Below are positions 43,859-52,660 of a stretch of DNA of 64,000 nucleotides, piece by piece. The DNA is taken from positions 3,100,001 to 3,164,000 of the forward strand of contig NZ_CP119127.1 of NCBI RefSeq assembly GCF_030128825.1. The letters are read 5' to 3'. The stretch is from Sphingobium sp. WTD-1. GTDB lineage: Bacteria; Pseudomonadota; Alphaproteobacteria; Sphingomonadales; Sphingomonadaceae. The translations under genes were made by a program, and so were the position numbers. The first letter of the stretch is position 1; every line of letters begins with the position of its first letter. Below the pieces are notes generated by a model that did not search any database, had not been told where the DNA came from, and saw only the letters and a program-made list of their open reading frames with translations.

Positions 43859-44481
43859 GACAGCAGGTCGTCCAGTGCCGCGAGCAGCCGGGCAGTGACA
43901 TCGTCTGCCGCGCCCGACGCATCGATCGCGCGGACCCGCGCCGGCTCATCGGCGGCAAAGCGGACGAACGCATCGGCCACGGCCCGATGAAAGGCACGGT
44001 CGCGACCGCCGATCCGGTCCGACACGTCGCCGTCACGGGCATGGGCGCGGGCTTCCGCCTCGGCTTCCGGCAGGGTCAGGAACAAGGTGCGATCGGGCAG
44101 GAAGCCGGCGCTGCCGATCTGGTGCAGCGCCAATATGTCGGCGTCGGTGAGGTCACCCTGCCCCTGATAAGCGCGACTGCTGTCGAGGAAGCGATCGGAC
44201 AGAACCCAGGCGCCACGGGCCAGTGCCGGGCGGATCGTCTTTTCGATATGGTCGGCGCGCGCGGCGGCGAACAGCAGAGCTTCGGCGCGGGCATTCCAGC
44301 GGTCCGCGCCGCCAGTCAGCAGCATGGCGCGGATCGCCTCCGCCCCCTCGCTGCCGCCCGGCTCGCGGGTTTCGACGACTTCAAGCCCGCGCGCCCGCAG
44401 CGCCGCCGCGAGCGCACGAAGCTGGGTCGACTTGCCGGCGCCCTCGCCGCCTTCAAGCGTGATGAAACGGCCTGTGATCAC
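43855..44481 (-). CDS. tmk: Thymidylate kinase
   Basis: A 208-residue kinase converting dTMP to dTDP. The P-loop is FITLEGGEGAGKSTQ, the DR-x motif SDRFLDSSRAYQGQG and the LID region RAHARDGDVSDRIGG. A GTG at 44481 overlaps the DD-carboxypeptidase stop as GTGA, matching the tight coupling of the operon, and starts just ahead of the P-loop; an ATG at 44508 would add nine residues and overlap dac by 31 bases. Confidence 0.94.
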   Translation of the reverse strand: MITGRFITLEGGEGAGKSTQLRALAAALRARGLEVVETREPGGSEGAEAIRAMLLTGGADRWNARAEALLFAAARADHIEKTIRPALARGAWVLSDRFLDSSRAYQGQGDLTDADILALHQIGSAGFLPDRTLFLTLPEAEAEARAHARDGDVSDRIGGRDRAFHRAVADAFVRFAADEPARVRAIDASGAADDVTARLLAALDDLLS

Positions 44482-45641
44482 CCGAAGAAGGACTTCAGAC
44501 CATTCCACAAACGACCGAAAATGCCGGCTTCCGCGACATCTTCACCAGCGACCAGCGGCAGCACCTGTGGCGGCGTATCCGGGGTCTGGACGATGAGCTG
44601 GGCGATCTGCTGGCCCTTGGCGATCGGCGCCTTGATCGGGCCGGTATAAACGACCTTGACCTTCACATTGGCCGATGCGGTGCGCGGCATGGTGACGGCC
44701 ATATTCTGCGGTGCGACCAGCGACACGGTCGACGCGCTGCCTAGCTGGACGGCGGCGGTTTCGACCGTCTGCCCCTTCTTGAACAGCGGTTGTGCCTTCC
44801 AGGCGCGGAAACCCCAATCCATGAAGCGGACGGATTCGGTAATCCGGCCGTTGAAGCTGGTCAGGCCGGCGACCACCATTACCAGGCGGCGGCCATCCTG
44901 CTCGGCCGAACCGGTGAAGCCGAAACCGGCTTCCTCGGTATGGCCGGTCTTGAGGCCGTCGGCGCCCGCGATCTTGCCCAGGATCGGATTGCGATTGGCC
45001 TGCGCAATGTCAGAGCCGCCCATGGTCTTGCCCCAGGTGAAGGAGCGGGTGGCGTAGAATTTCTTGTAGAGATCCGGCGTCTCGACGATCGTGGCTTCGG
45101 CGAGTTTGGCCAGATCCTCGGCGGTGACATAGGTCACGCCCTCGTCAGGCCAGCCGTTGCTGGTACCGAAATGGCTGTTCTTGAGGCCCATGCGCTTGGC
45201 CTCCTCGTTCATCAGCGCGACGAACGCCTGCTCGGTGCCGGCAATGCCCTCGGCCAGCACGACGCAGGCGTCGTTGCCTGACAGGGTGACGATGCCGTGC
45301 AGCAGATTTTCGACCGACACCTGCTCACCCACCGACAGGAACATGGTCGAACCGGCCTTGGGGCCGTGCCATTGTTGCCAGGTTTCCGGACGGACCGTGA
45401 ATTTGGTATCGAGCTTAAGTTCGCCCTTCTGGATCAGGCGGAAGGCGACATGCGCCGTCATCATCTTGGCCATCGAAGCCGGCGGCATCCGGGTCTCGCC
45501 GCCCTTGTCATAGAGGACAGCGCCCGAGGAAAGATCCTTGAGATAGGCGATCGGCGCCTCGCTCGTATAAGGCGGGGCCGCGGCAACCAGCGGCTGGGCC
45601 AGCAGACCGACGAAGAGAGTGGCGGCAACGGTTTTCTTCAT
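44478..45641 (-). CDS. dacA: D-alanyl-D-alanine carboxypeptidase (PBP5/6 type)
   Basis: A 387-residue low-molecular-mass penicillin-binding protein. The signal peptide starts at 45641 (MKKTVAATLFVGLLAQPLVA). The active-site motifs are SMAK (in RMPPASMAKMMTA), SGN (TLSGNDACVV) and KTG (DGLKTGHTEEAG). A C-terminal beta domain (about 275-370) and a terminal amphipathic helix (LFGRLWNGLKSFFG-like end) tether it to the membrane. It trims the terminal D-Ala from pentapeptides in the cell wall. Confidence 0.95.
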   Translation of the reverse strand: MKKTVAATLFVGLLAQPLVAAAPPYTSEAPIAYLKDLSSGAVLYDKGGETRMPPASMAKMMTAHVAFRLIQKGELKLDTKFTVRPETWQQWHGPKAGSTMFLSVGEQVSVENLLHGIVTLSGNDACVVLAEGIAGTEQAFVALMNEEAKRMGLKNSHFGTSNGWPDEGVTYVTAEDLAKLAEATIVETPDLYKKFYATRSFTWGKTMGGSDIAQANRNPILGKIAGADGLKTGHTEEAGFGFTGSAEQDGRRLVMVVAGLTSFNGRITESVRFMDWGFRAWKAQPLFKKGQTVETAAVQLGSASTVSLVAPQNMAVTMPRTASANVKVKVVYTGPIKAPIAKGQQIAQLIVQTPDTPPQVLPLVAGEDVAEAGIFGRLWNGLKSFFG

Positions 45642-45688
45642 GAACTCAAGCCTTCGACTGGATAGATTCGCTGGACGCATCGCTATGA

Positions 45689-46675
45689 TTAGCGCGCGTC
45701 ATTAGCCATGACACGGACATTCGCAAAGCCCTTCGCTTCCGCCGCCTTCACGCCGGCCTGCGCCGCCGCCTGCGAGGGGTAAGGACCATAGCGCACCCGC
45801 CAGACCGGACCGGCCGCGACCGCATGTGCGCCGATCTGCCTGGCCAGCGCTTCCGCCCGGCTCTGCGAGGAAAGCGCAGCAACCTGAACCACATAGCCAC
45901 CCGATACCGGTTTTGCCGGTGCTGGTTTTGCCGGTGCCATGGCCTTCGGGGCCGGTTTGGGAATGGGCGGCGTGGACGTGTCGAAGGAGGCGCCGGGACG
46001 ACTGCGGCTGCTCACGGCCGGTAACGTCTGAACGACGGGGCGTGCTGCCTGGGGCTGCGGCGGCGGGCTTGCAGGGGCTTCCGCCAGACGCCCGCGCAGC
46101 ACCTTCAATAAGGGCTGCGGCGTCTCGATCCGCGCGGGCGCGCGGTGATAGGCGCGCAGCAGCGCCTTTTCCTGCTCCGGCGGATTGACCCGGCGGACGC
46201 GAACGGCCGCCGCGCCATCGCCGGTAATGCCCAATTGCTCGGCCGCGCCGTGCGACAGATCGATGAGCTTATCGTTGCTGAACGGGCCACGGTCATTGAG
46301 CCGGACCAGGATGGTACGACCGCTGTTGAGCGCCGTCACCTCGACATAGCTTGGCAGGGGCAAGGTCTTGTGCGCGCCGCTGATCGCGGATGGCATGAAA
46401 TCCTCGCCATTGGCCGTCGGCTTGCCAATCGCCTCCTCCCCATACCAGCTGGCATAGCCGACCTCGTCATAATTGACCGGGTCGGCCGGGACATAGGTCT
46501 TGCCACCCACATTATAGGGCTCGCCGATCTTGACCGGTTCATCCGCAACCGCTGGCGCCGTTATAGGTGTCGCGGGGCGTGGGAGCGGCGGCGCGACGGC
46601 CCGGTCGCTGCCGCAGGAGGTTAGCACAGACGCCGCGCCGCCCAGCGTGAGCCAGTTCCTATTGCTTGACCGCAT
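45689..46675 (-). CDS. rlpA: RlpA family septal ring lytic transglycosylase (SPOR domain)
   Basis: A 328-residue lipoprotein-like protein. The N-terminus carries a short hydrophobic stretch ending in VLTSC, a probable lipobox. The double-psi beta-barrel core is at about 72-165 (YASWYGEEAIGKPTANGEDF and VRLNDRGPF with the catalytic Asp), followed by a Pro-rich spacer and a SPOR domain (about 250-325, GGYVVQVAALSSQSRAEALARQIG) that binds denuded glycan at the septum. RlpA cleaves such glycan strands. The start overlaps the upstream transglycosylase gene by 17 bases. Confidence 0.93.
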   Translation of the reverse strand: MRSSNRNWLTLGGAASVLTSCGSDRAVAPPLPRPATPITAPAVADEPVKIGEPYNVGGKTYVPADPVNYDEVGYASWYGEEAIGKPTANGEDFMPSAISGAHKTLPLPSYVEVTALNSGRTILVRLNDRGPFSNDKLIDLSHGAAEQLGITGDGAAAVRVRRVNPPEQEKALLRAYHRAPARIETPQPLLKVLRGRLAEAPASPPPQPQAARPVVQTLPAVSSRSRPGASFDTSTPPIPKPAPKAMAPAKPAPAKPVSGGYVVQVAALSSQSRAEALARQIGAHAVAAGPVWRVRYGPYPSQAAAQAGVKAAEAKGFANVRVMANDAR

Positions 46676-47711
46676 CGGCCAGCAACCCCACGGAAAGAGC
46701 GTAGAAATTGGAGCAATTATAATCCAGGATCGCGCGATAATTGCTGGTCAGCAGATAGGCGGTCTTGCCCGGCCCATCCGGCTCCAGCAGGGTTGCCAGG
46801 ACATTGTCCGCCGGCCAGATGCCGCTGGCCGGGAACAGGCCCAGCTTGCGCCATTCGGCCATGGTCAGCCAGCGACTGTGGCGGTTGAATACCCGCGGGC
46901 AGCGCGGCGCGGTGGTGCGCGCCGCCACTGCGCTGCGGTTGAAGCTCGACGGCACGCTGACGGCCACGCCCCAGGGCTGGCCCCGCCGCCACCCGGCCGC
47001 GACGAAATAATTGGCGATCGAGGCGAGGGCATCCGCCTGGCTGGTCCAGATGTCCGCCCGGCCATCGCCGTCGCCATCCTTGGCCAGCTTGAGATAGACC
47101 GAGGGCAGGAATTGCGGATAGCCGGTTGCCCCGGCCCAACTGCCGACCAAGCGGCTGCGCGGCACGCCGTCGTTCAGCATTTTGAGCGTCGCCAGCAATT
47201 CCGGCTCGAACAAGGTGCGGCGGCGCCCTTCATGCGCCAAGGTTGCAAGCGACCGGATCAGATCGAAATCACCGGTATAGGAGCCATAATTGGTCTCATG
47301 GCCGAAGATGGCGACCATGATTTCCTCCGGCACGCCGGTTTCCGCCTCGATCCGGGCCAGCCGCGCGCGATTTGCGGAATAGACCGCCCGCCCACGGCTG
47401 ATCCGCGCGGCATCGACATGCTTGACCCGATAGGGCTCGAAATTGGGAATGGGCGAATAGGCGCCGCCGCCCGGCTGGCTCTGGTCAAGCGCCACGACGC
47501 GCGGGTTGATCGTCAGGGTGGGAAAGACGGCGTCCAGCGTCGCATCGCGAATGCCCATGGCCCGTGCCTTGGGCCGCAGCGATTCCAGATAGGCGCGAAA
47601 ATCTCCATCATCCTGCGCGATCGCGACCTGCGGCGCAGCCAATCCTGCCACAACCGTCGAAAAACCCATCATCAGCGCAATGGCCAGCGAATTGAACCGA
47701 GAATCTGCCAT
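46659..47711 (-). CDS. MltB-family lytic murein transglycosylase
   Basis: A 350-residue exported enzyme cleaving glycan strands with formation of 1,6-anhydro-MurNAc. A signal peptide is seen (SLAIALMMGFSTVVAGLAAPQVAIAQ). The catalytic Glu is in IFGHETNYGSYTG; the family motifs GSWAGATGYPQFLPSVYL and YNCSNFYALSVGLLAD are intact. It begins the run of wall genes (with rlpA and the carboxypeptidase) and is divergent from the tRNA-Ser gene. Confidence 0.93.
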   Translation of the reverse strand: MADSRFNSLAIALMMGFSTVVAGLAAPQVAIAQDDGDFRAYLESLRPKARAMGIRDATLDAVFPTLTINPRVVALDQSQPGGGAYSPIPNFEPYRVKHVDAARISRGRAVYSANRARLARIEAETGVPEEIMVAIFGHETNYGSYTGDFDLIRSLATLAHEGRRRTLFEPELLATLKMLNDGVPRSRLVGSWAGATGYPQFLPSVYLKLAKDGDGDGRADIWTSQADALASIANYFVAAGWRRGQPWGVAVSVPSSFNRSAVAARTTAPRCPRVFNRHSRWLTMAEWRKLGLFPASGIWPADNVLATLLEPDGPGKTAYLLTSNYRAILDYNCSNFYALSVGLLADAVKQ

Positions 47712-47846
47712 GGCCTTTTGTGGCACAGCCAGGGCAACCGGCGAAACCCCTATCCGATACGAAGTCGCGAATGGGCGACCATTCCCCTCAATATTGTCAT
47801 TTTTGCCCTTGGCTTGTTCGCCGGCTTCGCTAGGAAGCGTCGCAAC

Positions 47847-47936
47847 GGAAGTGTGGCCGAGTGGTTTAAGGCAGCGGTCTTGAAAACCGCCGTGGGTGCA
47901 AGCTCACCGTGGGTTCGAATCCCACCGCTTCCGCCA
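47847..47936 (+). tRNA. tRNA-Ser (UGA anticodon)
   Basis: A 90-base class II tRNA with encoded CCA. The acceptor arm GGAAGTG (47847-47853) pairs with CGCTTCC, there is a D arm, an anticodon stem with loop CTTGAAA (anticodon TGA), a long variable arm (GTGGGTGCAAGCTCAC) and a T arm with GGTTCGAATCC. It reads UCA serine codons. An eroded integrase lies just downstream. Confidence 0.97.
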
Positions 47937-48068
47937 CCATCCTGTCCTTTCGAATCCGTATCAAATCGCAAAAGCCAAACTTTTTCAAGGGTTTGAACGT
48001 GATTCGTGTCCACGGCTATCCCTGCTCGTCCACAAGTGACCGATTGGTAATGTGGGAAATTTGGGAGC

Positions 48069-48487
48069 ATGGGAAAGCTTTCCGCTACCGCTGTAAAGGC
48101 AGCAAAACGACCTGGATGGCCCGGCGATGGCGATGGGCTGTTTTTCATTGTTCAGCCTGGTGGTCGGAAGAACTGGATGTGCCGAGTATAGAAAAAAATG
48201 GCCATCGCCGTGACTTTTGCCCGGGACGCGCCTCGAAAGTTTCATTGGCGACAGCGCGTGAGCGTGCATGCGAGATTCGCGCTTGGGTAGAACTTGGCCT
48301 GGATCCGATATTTGAACGCTGCAAGGCTGAGGGCATTCCGACATTTCGGCAGGCTGCAGCCAAGGTGATCGCTGCCCACAGCAAGACATGGCGGCATGAA
48401 AAGCATGCTAGGCAGTGGCATCAGACCCTCGAAGCCTACGTGTTCTCATAAATCGGTGATTTGCGGGTTCATGAGATCACCGGTCTG
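48069..48487 (+). pseudogene. Decayed P4-type tyrosine integrase next to tRNA-Ser
   Basis: The N-terminal 40 codons (MGKLSATAVKAAKRPG, then GDGDGLFFIVQPGGRKNWMCRV) match the DUF4102 N-terminus of P4-family integrases. A TAG stop at 48189-48191 follows, then a run of seven A (48192-48198) shifts the frame. The next part, NGHRRDF then ASKVSLATARERACEIRAW and TFRQAAAKVIAAH to YVFS, is the expected continuation in another frame until TAA at 48449-48451; IGDLRVHEITG then continues in that frame. No catalytic domain remains. So the gene has two nonsense changes, a frameshift and a missing 3' half. Position by the tRNA is typical for such integrases. Confidence 0.85.
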
Positions 48488-48637
48488 ATCAACGCTGTCG
48501 CACATCATGCCCATTACGGTTTCAGCAACCATGGCCCGGTGCTCGATCAGGGTGCGGAAACAAGCAGTCCCTATCCAACGGTGTGCGTTGTACTAATCGG
48601 TCGCCGCACCAATCTCGAACAGTTCCGCCAGCGGCAT
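48446..48637 (-). pseudogene. Possible small decayed frame with an internal stop
   Basis: A minus-strand frame of 64 codons with one TAG after codon 14 reads MPLAELFEIGAATD, stop, then a plausible helix (LIEHRAMVAETVMGMMCDSVDQ). It overlaps the end of the integrase remnant. I do not recognise the family. It may be chance, or a fragment of a lost island gene. Confidence 0.25.
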
Positions 48638-48835
48638 GCAGTCTTAAGATCATTGGATGAGGTTTCTTTCCCTTGATCATATCCGCCCCATTCGAGACAC
48701 TAAACCCGAAATTTGCCCTCCAATTGCAGCCCGTCCGCTTTTCGATGCCGCTTCAACTTCTCATAAAGACCGCCGGACCGATTTAATTATCGCTGCGTGG
48801 CAATAGAAAGTGACAGAAGAATTCATCGGGTTCGA
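48488..48835. other. Spacer between integrase remnant and mscS
   Basis: About 350 bases with only the doubtful minus-strand frame described separately. Composition is less GC-rich than the neighbouring genes. I see no RNA gene, no clear terminator and no second copy of the tRNA 3' end that would mark an att site. Confidence 0.5.
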
Positions 48836-50077
48836 TCACTTGGACGACCCCAGATCGCTTCCCGCGGGCCGCTGGAACAGGCGCAGCCCGAATTCGGGCA
48901 GGATCGCGATCAGATGGTCGAAAATGTCGGCCTGTATATCTTCATATTCGGCCCAGATGATGGTGTTGGCGAAGGCGTAGATTTCCAGCGGCAGTCCATG
49001 TTCGCTGGGCGCCAACTGGCGCACCAGCAGAGTCTGGTCGGGGCGGATATTGGGATGCGCGCGCAGATAGGCCAGCACATAGGCGCGAAAGGTGCCGATA
49101 TTGGTCAGCCGTCGGCTGTCCAGCCTGTTGTCCGCCGCATGGTCCACATTCCAGCGCGACAGATCATCCCGCTTGTCGTGCAGATAGGTCCGGAGCAGGC
49201 CGAAGCGCGCAACCGCCTCCAGCCCTGCCTCATCGAGAAAGCCGACGCTGTTCTGGTCGATCACCAGCGCCCGCATGATCCGGCGGCCGCCCGATTCCTG
49301 CATCCCGCGCCAGTTGCGGAAACTCTCGCTGATCAGCCTGTGCGTCGGGATGGTGGTGATGGTGCGATCGAAATTCTGGACCTTCACCGTGTGCAGCGCG
49401 ATGTCGATCACGTCGCCATTGGCGTCGAGCTGCGGCATCTCGATCCAGTCGCCCACCCGGATCATGTCGTTGGAGCCGATCTGGACGGATGCGACCAGCG
49501 ACAGGATCGTGTCCTTGAACACCAGCATCAGCACGGCCGCCATCGCCCCCAGCCCCGACAGCAGAAGCAGGGGCGACTGGTCCATCAGCGCCGCGATCAT
49601 CAGGATGCACGCCGCGCCATAGACCAGCAGCTTGGCCACCTGCACATAGCCCTTGATCGGCCGGTTCGCGGCATCGGGGCGGCGCTGGTACAGGTCGTTG
49701 CCGAGGGTCAGCAGGCCGCTCAAGGCGATGGCCAGCGTCAGGATGATGAAGGCGGCGCACAGGCTGGCGATGAAGCCGGCGAGCCTGGCCGGCAGATGCG
49801 GGACGGCGGCCGCGCCCGACTGGATGATGAGCGCCGGCACGATGTTGGACAGGCGCGCGACGACGGCACCGATATGCGCGGCCTCGACCCGGAACGGCAG
49901 TTGATCGATCAGCCGCAGCAACAGGGTCAGGACGATACGCTTGGCCACCCAGTTGGCCGCCCAGGCGAATGCGCCAAGCAGCAGCAATCCCGTCCCGGCC
50001 TGCAACCACGCATTCTCGACATAGCCGCGGGTCAGTATCTGGAGGCTGTCGGACGCGATATAGAGCTGGCTGATCAT
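48836..50077 (-). CDS. YbdG-like mechanosensitive channel (MscS superfamily)
   Basis: A 413-residue channel with about five membrane helices. The pore-lining TM region is LLLLSGLGAMAAVLMLVFKDTILSLVASVQIGSNDMIRVGDWIEMP, followed by the beta domain (GDVIDIALHTVKVQNFDRTITTIPTHRLISESFRNWRGM) and a longer C-terminal domain, the architecture of YbdG/MscM. It opens under membrane tension to release solutes upon hypo-osmotic shock. The start overlaps the ProP-like transporter stop by ATGA and it is the last gene of the ectoine transcript, so a role in releasing ectoines is likely but inferred. Confidence 0.9.
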   Translation of the reverse strand: MISQLYIASDSLQILTRGYVENAWLQAGTGLLLLGAFAWAANWVAKRIVLTLLLRLIDQLPFRVEAAHIGAVVARLSNIVPALIIQSGAAAVPHLPARLAGFIASLCAAFIILTLAIALSGLLTLGNDLYQRRPDAANRPIKGYVQVAKLLVYGAACILMIAALMDQSPLLLLSGLGAMAAVLMLVFKDTILSLVASVQIGSNDMIRVGDWIEMPQLDANGDVIDIALHTVKVQNFDRTITTIPTHRLISESFRNWRGMQESGGRRIMRALVIDQNSVGFLDEAGLEAVARFGLLRTYLHDKRDDLSRWNVDHAADNRLDSRRLTNIGTFRAYVLAYLRAHPNIRPDQTLLVRQLAPSEHGLPLEIYAFANTIIWAEYEDIQADIFDHLIAILPEFGLRLFQRPAGSDLGSSK

Positions 50078-51408
50078 GCGGCACGCTCCCCTTCGAAAGG
50101 ATCGTCATGGAGCGAGCGGCCTGCCGTTTCCGGCATGAAGCGCAGCGCAATCAGGCCGATGATGCAGGCCGCCATCATGTAGAAGGCGGGCATGAGTTCA
50201 TTGCCGGTCGCGCCGATCAGCGCGCTGCCGATCGCCGGCGCCGTGCCGCCGAACAGCGATGTCGACAGATTATAGGCAATCGCGAAACCGGCGAAGCGCG
50301 CGGCGGTGGGGAACAGCGCCGGGAAGGTCGCCGAAATCGTCGCCAGTTGCGGTACATAGAGCAGGCCGAGCAGGACAAAGCCGATGGTCGCGCCGGCAAG
50401 GCCCGTCGCCATCAGCATGTAGAGCGGCACTACCGCGACCAGCAGGCCGATCAGCGACAGCCGCCACATCGGACGGCGCCCGATCCGATCGGACATATGG
50501 CCGGCGATCGGCAGGAAGAGCATCATGAAGAGCATGCCGATGATCGGCACGACCAGCGCCTCGTCCGGGGACAGGCCGATGCGGCGCTGCAAATAGGTCG
50601 GCATGTAGCTGAGCAGCGTATAGTTGACGACGTTGAGCGCCACGACCAGCCCGCCCACAACCAGCATCGGCCGCTTATGATCGCGCAGGAGCCGGGAAAG
50701 GGACGGCGATCCGCTGCCTTCGGCCGCCTGCTCGCGAAAGACCGGCGTGTCCTCCATCCTCGACCGCAGATACATGCCGATGAGGCCCATCGGCGCGGCC
50801 ACCAGGAAGGGAATGCGCCAGCCCCAGGCATGCATGACCGCGTCTCCGAGCAGCAGCGAAAAGCCCAGCATCAGTGCCGCACCGAAGGAGAAACCGGCGA
50901 GCGTGCCGAACTCCAGGAAGCTGCCGTAAAAGCCGCGTCGGGCGTCGGGCGCATATTCGGCCATGAAGGTCGCGGCCCCGCCATATTCGCCGCCGGTCGA
51001 AAAGCCCTGAACCATGCGCAGCAGGATGAGCAGCGCGGGCGCAGCCCAGCCAATCTGCGCATAGGCGGGGATGAGGCCTACGGCCAGCGTCGCGCCCGAC
51101 ATCAGCAAGATGGTCAGCGCCAGCACCGACTTGCGCCCCAGCCGGTCACCCAGCGGCCCCCAGAACAGGCCACCCAATGGCCGGACGAGGAAGGAAATGG
51201 CAAAGGTCGCCAGTGCGAACAGCACGGCATCGTCCACCTCGCCGGGAAAAAGCGCAGCGGAAATATAGGTCACGCCATAGGCATAGATGCCATAGTCGAA
51301 CCATTCGGTGGCATTGCCCAGCGCCGACGCGGCGATGGCCCGGCGCAAGGTGGCCTTATCGGCCTGTACCGGGGCAGCAGCGGTGGCAGGAACGGCGGAA
51401 GCGGTCAT
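50074..51408 (-). CDS. MHS-family MFS transporter (ProP-like), probable compatible solute transporter
   Basis: A 444-residue 12-helix symporter. LGNATEWFDYGIYAYGVTYISAALFP, FLVRPLGGLFWGPLGDRLGRK and RMVQGFSTGGEYGGAATFMAEYAPDARRGFYGSFLEFGTLAG are the motifs of ProP/MHS transporters of betaine and proline. The C-terminal coiled coil of E. coli ProP is absent. In the ectoine operon the natural substrate is ectoine or hydroxyectoine uptake, which is inference from position. It overlaps the genes on both sides by four bases. Confidence 0.88.
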   Translation of the reverse strand: MTASAVPATAAAPVQADKATLRRAIAASALGNATEWFDYGIYAYGVTYISAALFPGEVDDAVLFALATFAISFLVRPLGGLFWGPLGDRLGRKSVLALTILLMSGATLAVGLIPAYAQIGWAAPALLILLRMVQGFSTGGEYGGAATFMAEYAPDARRGFYGSFLEFGTLAGFSFGAALMLGFSLLLGDAVMHAWGWRIPFLVAAPMGLIGMYLRSRMEDTPVFREQAAEGSGSPSLSRLLRDHKRPMLVVGGLVVALNVVNYTLLSYMPTYLQRRIGLSPDEALVVPIIGMLFMMLFLPIAGHMSDRIGRRPMWRLSLIGLLVAVVPLYMLMATGLAGATIGFVLLGLLYVPQLATISATFPALFPTAARFAGFAIAYNLSTSLFGGTAPAIGSALIGATGNELMPAFYMMAACIIGLIALRFMPETAGRSLHDDPFEGERAA

Positions 51409-52640
51409 TCGGTCAGTCCGTCTACGGTATTGGGATCGAGCAGCGAGGCCACCGGCGTGGTCCGCGGCACGATCTGGAAGTCCTGCTGTTCGGGCACCGG
51501 CACGGGCGGGGTCGCCGTCTGGCGCCAGAGGCCGAAGGCCAGCGTCGCGCCGGCACACAGGGCAATGAAGAGAAAGAGGCCGCTCGTCGGCGCCAGGCTC
51601 ATCAGCAGGGCGGCGCCGAGCGGACCGATCGCCGCGCCAACCGAATAGAGCAGCACCAGCCGCCCGCTCGCCGCGACCCGCTCGGTCGCCAGCAGCCGAT
51701 CGTTGCAGTGGGCGACGCAGAGCGGATAGAGGGCGAAACTGAGGCCGCCGAACAGGGCGCCAAGCGCCAGCAGCAGCGGGCCGCCCGACACCAGCATCGC
51801 CAGCACCGTGCAGACAGCCAGCGTCGCGGCAAAGCAGCCCACGATCACCCGCCGCCGGTCGAGCCGGTCCGACAGGCGCCCCAGCGGCCATTGCAGCGCG
51901 ACGCCGCCCAGGATGACGATCATCATGAAGCTGGCGGTCGCGCCAAGATCCAGCCCAAGCCGGCGCACATGCACCGCCGCCATGCCATAGAAGGCGCCCA
52001 GCATCAGGCCGGTCGCGACCGACCCGACCGTGCCAAGCGGTGACGCGGCATAAAGGGCGCGGATGGTGAAGGCCTGGGCATCGACCGGCGCGGGGGCGCT
52101 GCTGCGCGTCAGGCAGAGCGGGATGATGGCCAGGGAAATGAGGATGGAGGCGATCTGGAACGGCACCGCCGGCAACGCACCGCTGGCGCCCAGCAGCAAT
52201 TGCCCGACCGCCTGCCCCAAATAGAGGGCAACCATATAGGCTGCGAGCACGCTCCCGCGCGTTTCCGCCTCCGCCCGATCGTTGAGCCAGCTTTCCAGAC
52301 AGATGAACACGCCCGCGACGCAGATGCCGTCGATCAGGCGCAGGCAGGCCCAGAAGAGCGGATATTGGACCAGTGCATAGGCCAGCGTGCTGGCCGACAG
52401 CAGCGAGACGAAGGCGGCGAAGCCGCGGATATGGCCGACCTGTCGCACGATCGCCCCGGCGCGCAACGCGCCGACCACAAGTCCGGCGAAATAGGCGGTG
52501 GCGACCGCACCGATCGCCATCGTGCCTGCCCCTGCCCGCTCCAGCCGCAGGCCGATCAGCGTGGACAGGAAGCCGCTGCCCGCCATCAGCATGAAGATGG
52601 CGAGCAGCAGGCTGCGGACGGGGTGGATCGCGGCGAACAT
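51405..52640 (-). CDS. MFS transporter of unknown substrate in the ectoine operon
   Basis: A 411-residue 12-helix MFS protein of the YcaD-like type: FMLMAGSGFLSTLIGLRLERAGAGTMAIGAVATAYFAGLVVGAL, ICLESWLNDRAEAETRGSVLAAYM and SGRLVLLYSVGAAIGPLGAALLM. It is unrelated at motif level to the ProP-like neighbour. Its start lies 20 bases past the aspartokinase stop and its stop overlaps the next transporter start. It could export or import ectoines or a precursor; no substrate is proven. Confidence 0.82.
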   Translation of the reverse strand: MFAAIHPVRSLLLAIFMLMAGSGFLSTLIGLRLERAGAGTMAIGAVATAYFAGLVVGALRAGAIVRQVGHIRGFAAFVSLLSASTLAYALVQYPLFWACLRLIDGICVAGVFICLESWLNDRAEAETRGSVLAAYMVALYLGQAVGQLLLGASGALPAVPFQIASILISLAIIPLCLTRSSAPAPVDAQAFTIRALYAASPLGTVGSVATGLMLGAFYGMAAVHVRRLGLDLGATASFMMIVILGGVALQWPLGRLSDRLDRRRVIVGCFAATLAVCTVLAMLVSGGPLLLALGALFGGLSFALYPLCVAHCNDRLLATERVAASGRLVLLYSVGAAIGPLGAALLMSLAPTSGLFLFIALCAGATLAFGLWRQTATPPVPVPEQQDFQIVPRTTPVASLLDPNTVDGLTE

Positions 52641-52660
52641 GGGGGATGGCTAGGTGCGGA

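Noticed and set aside
47909..48451. An intact 180-residue gene starting inside the tRNA-Ser
   Set aside because: The start lies in the T arm of the tRNA and the frame is only one segment of a frameshifted integrase remnant.
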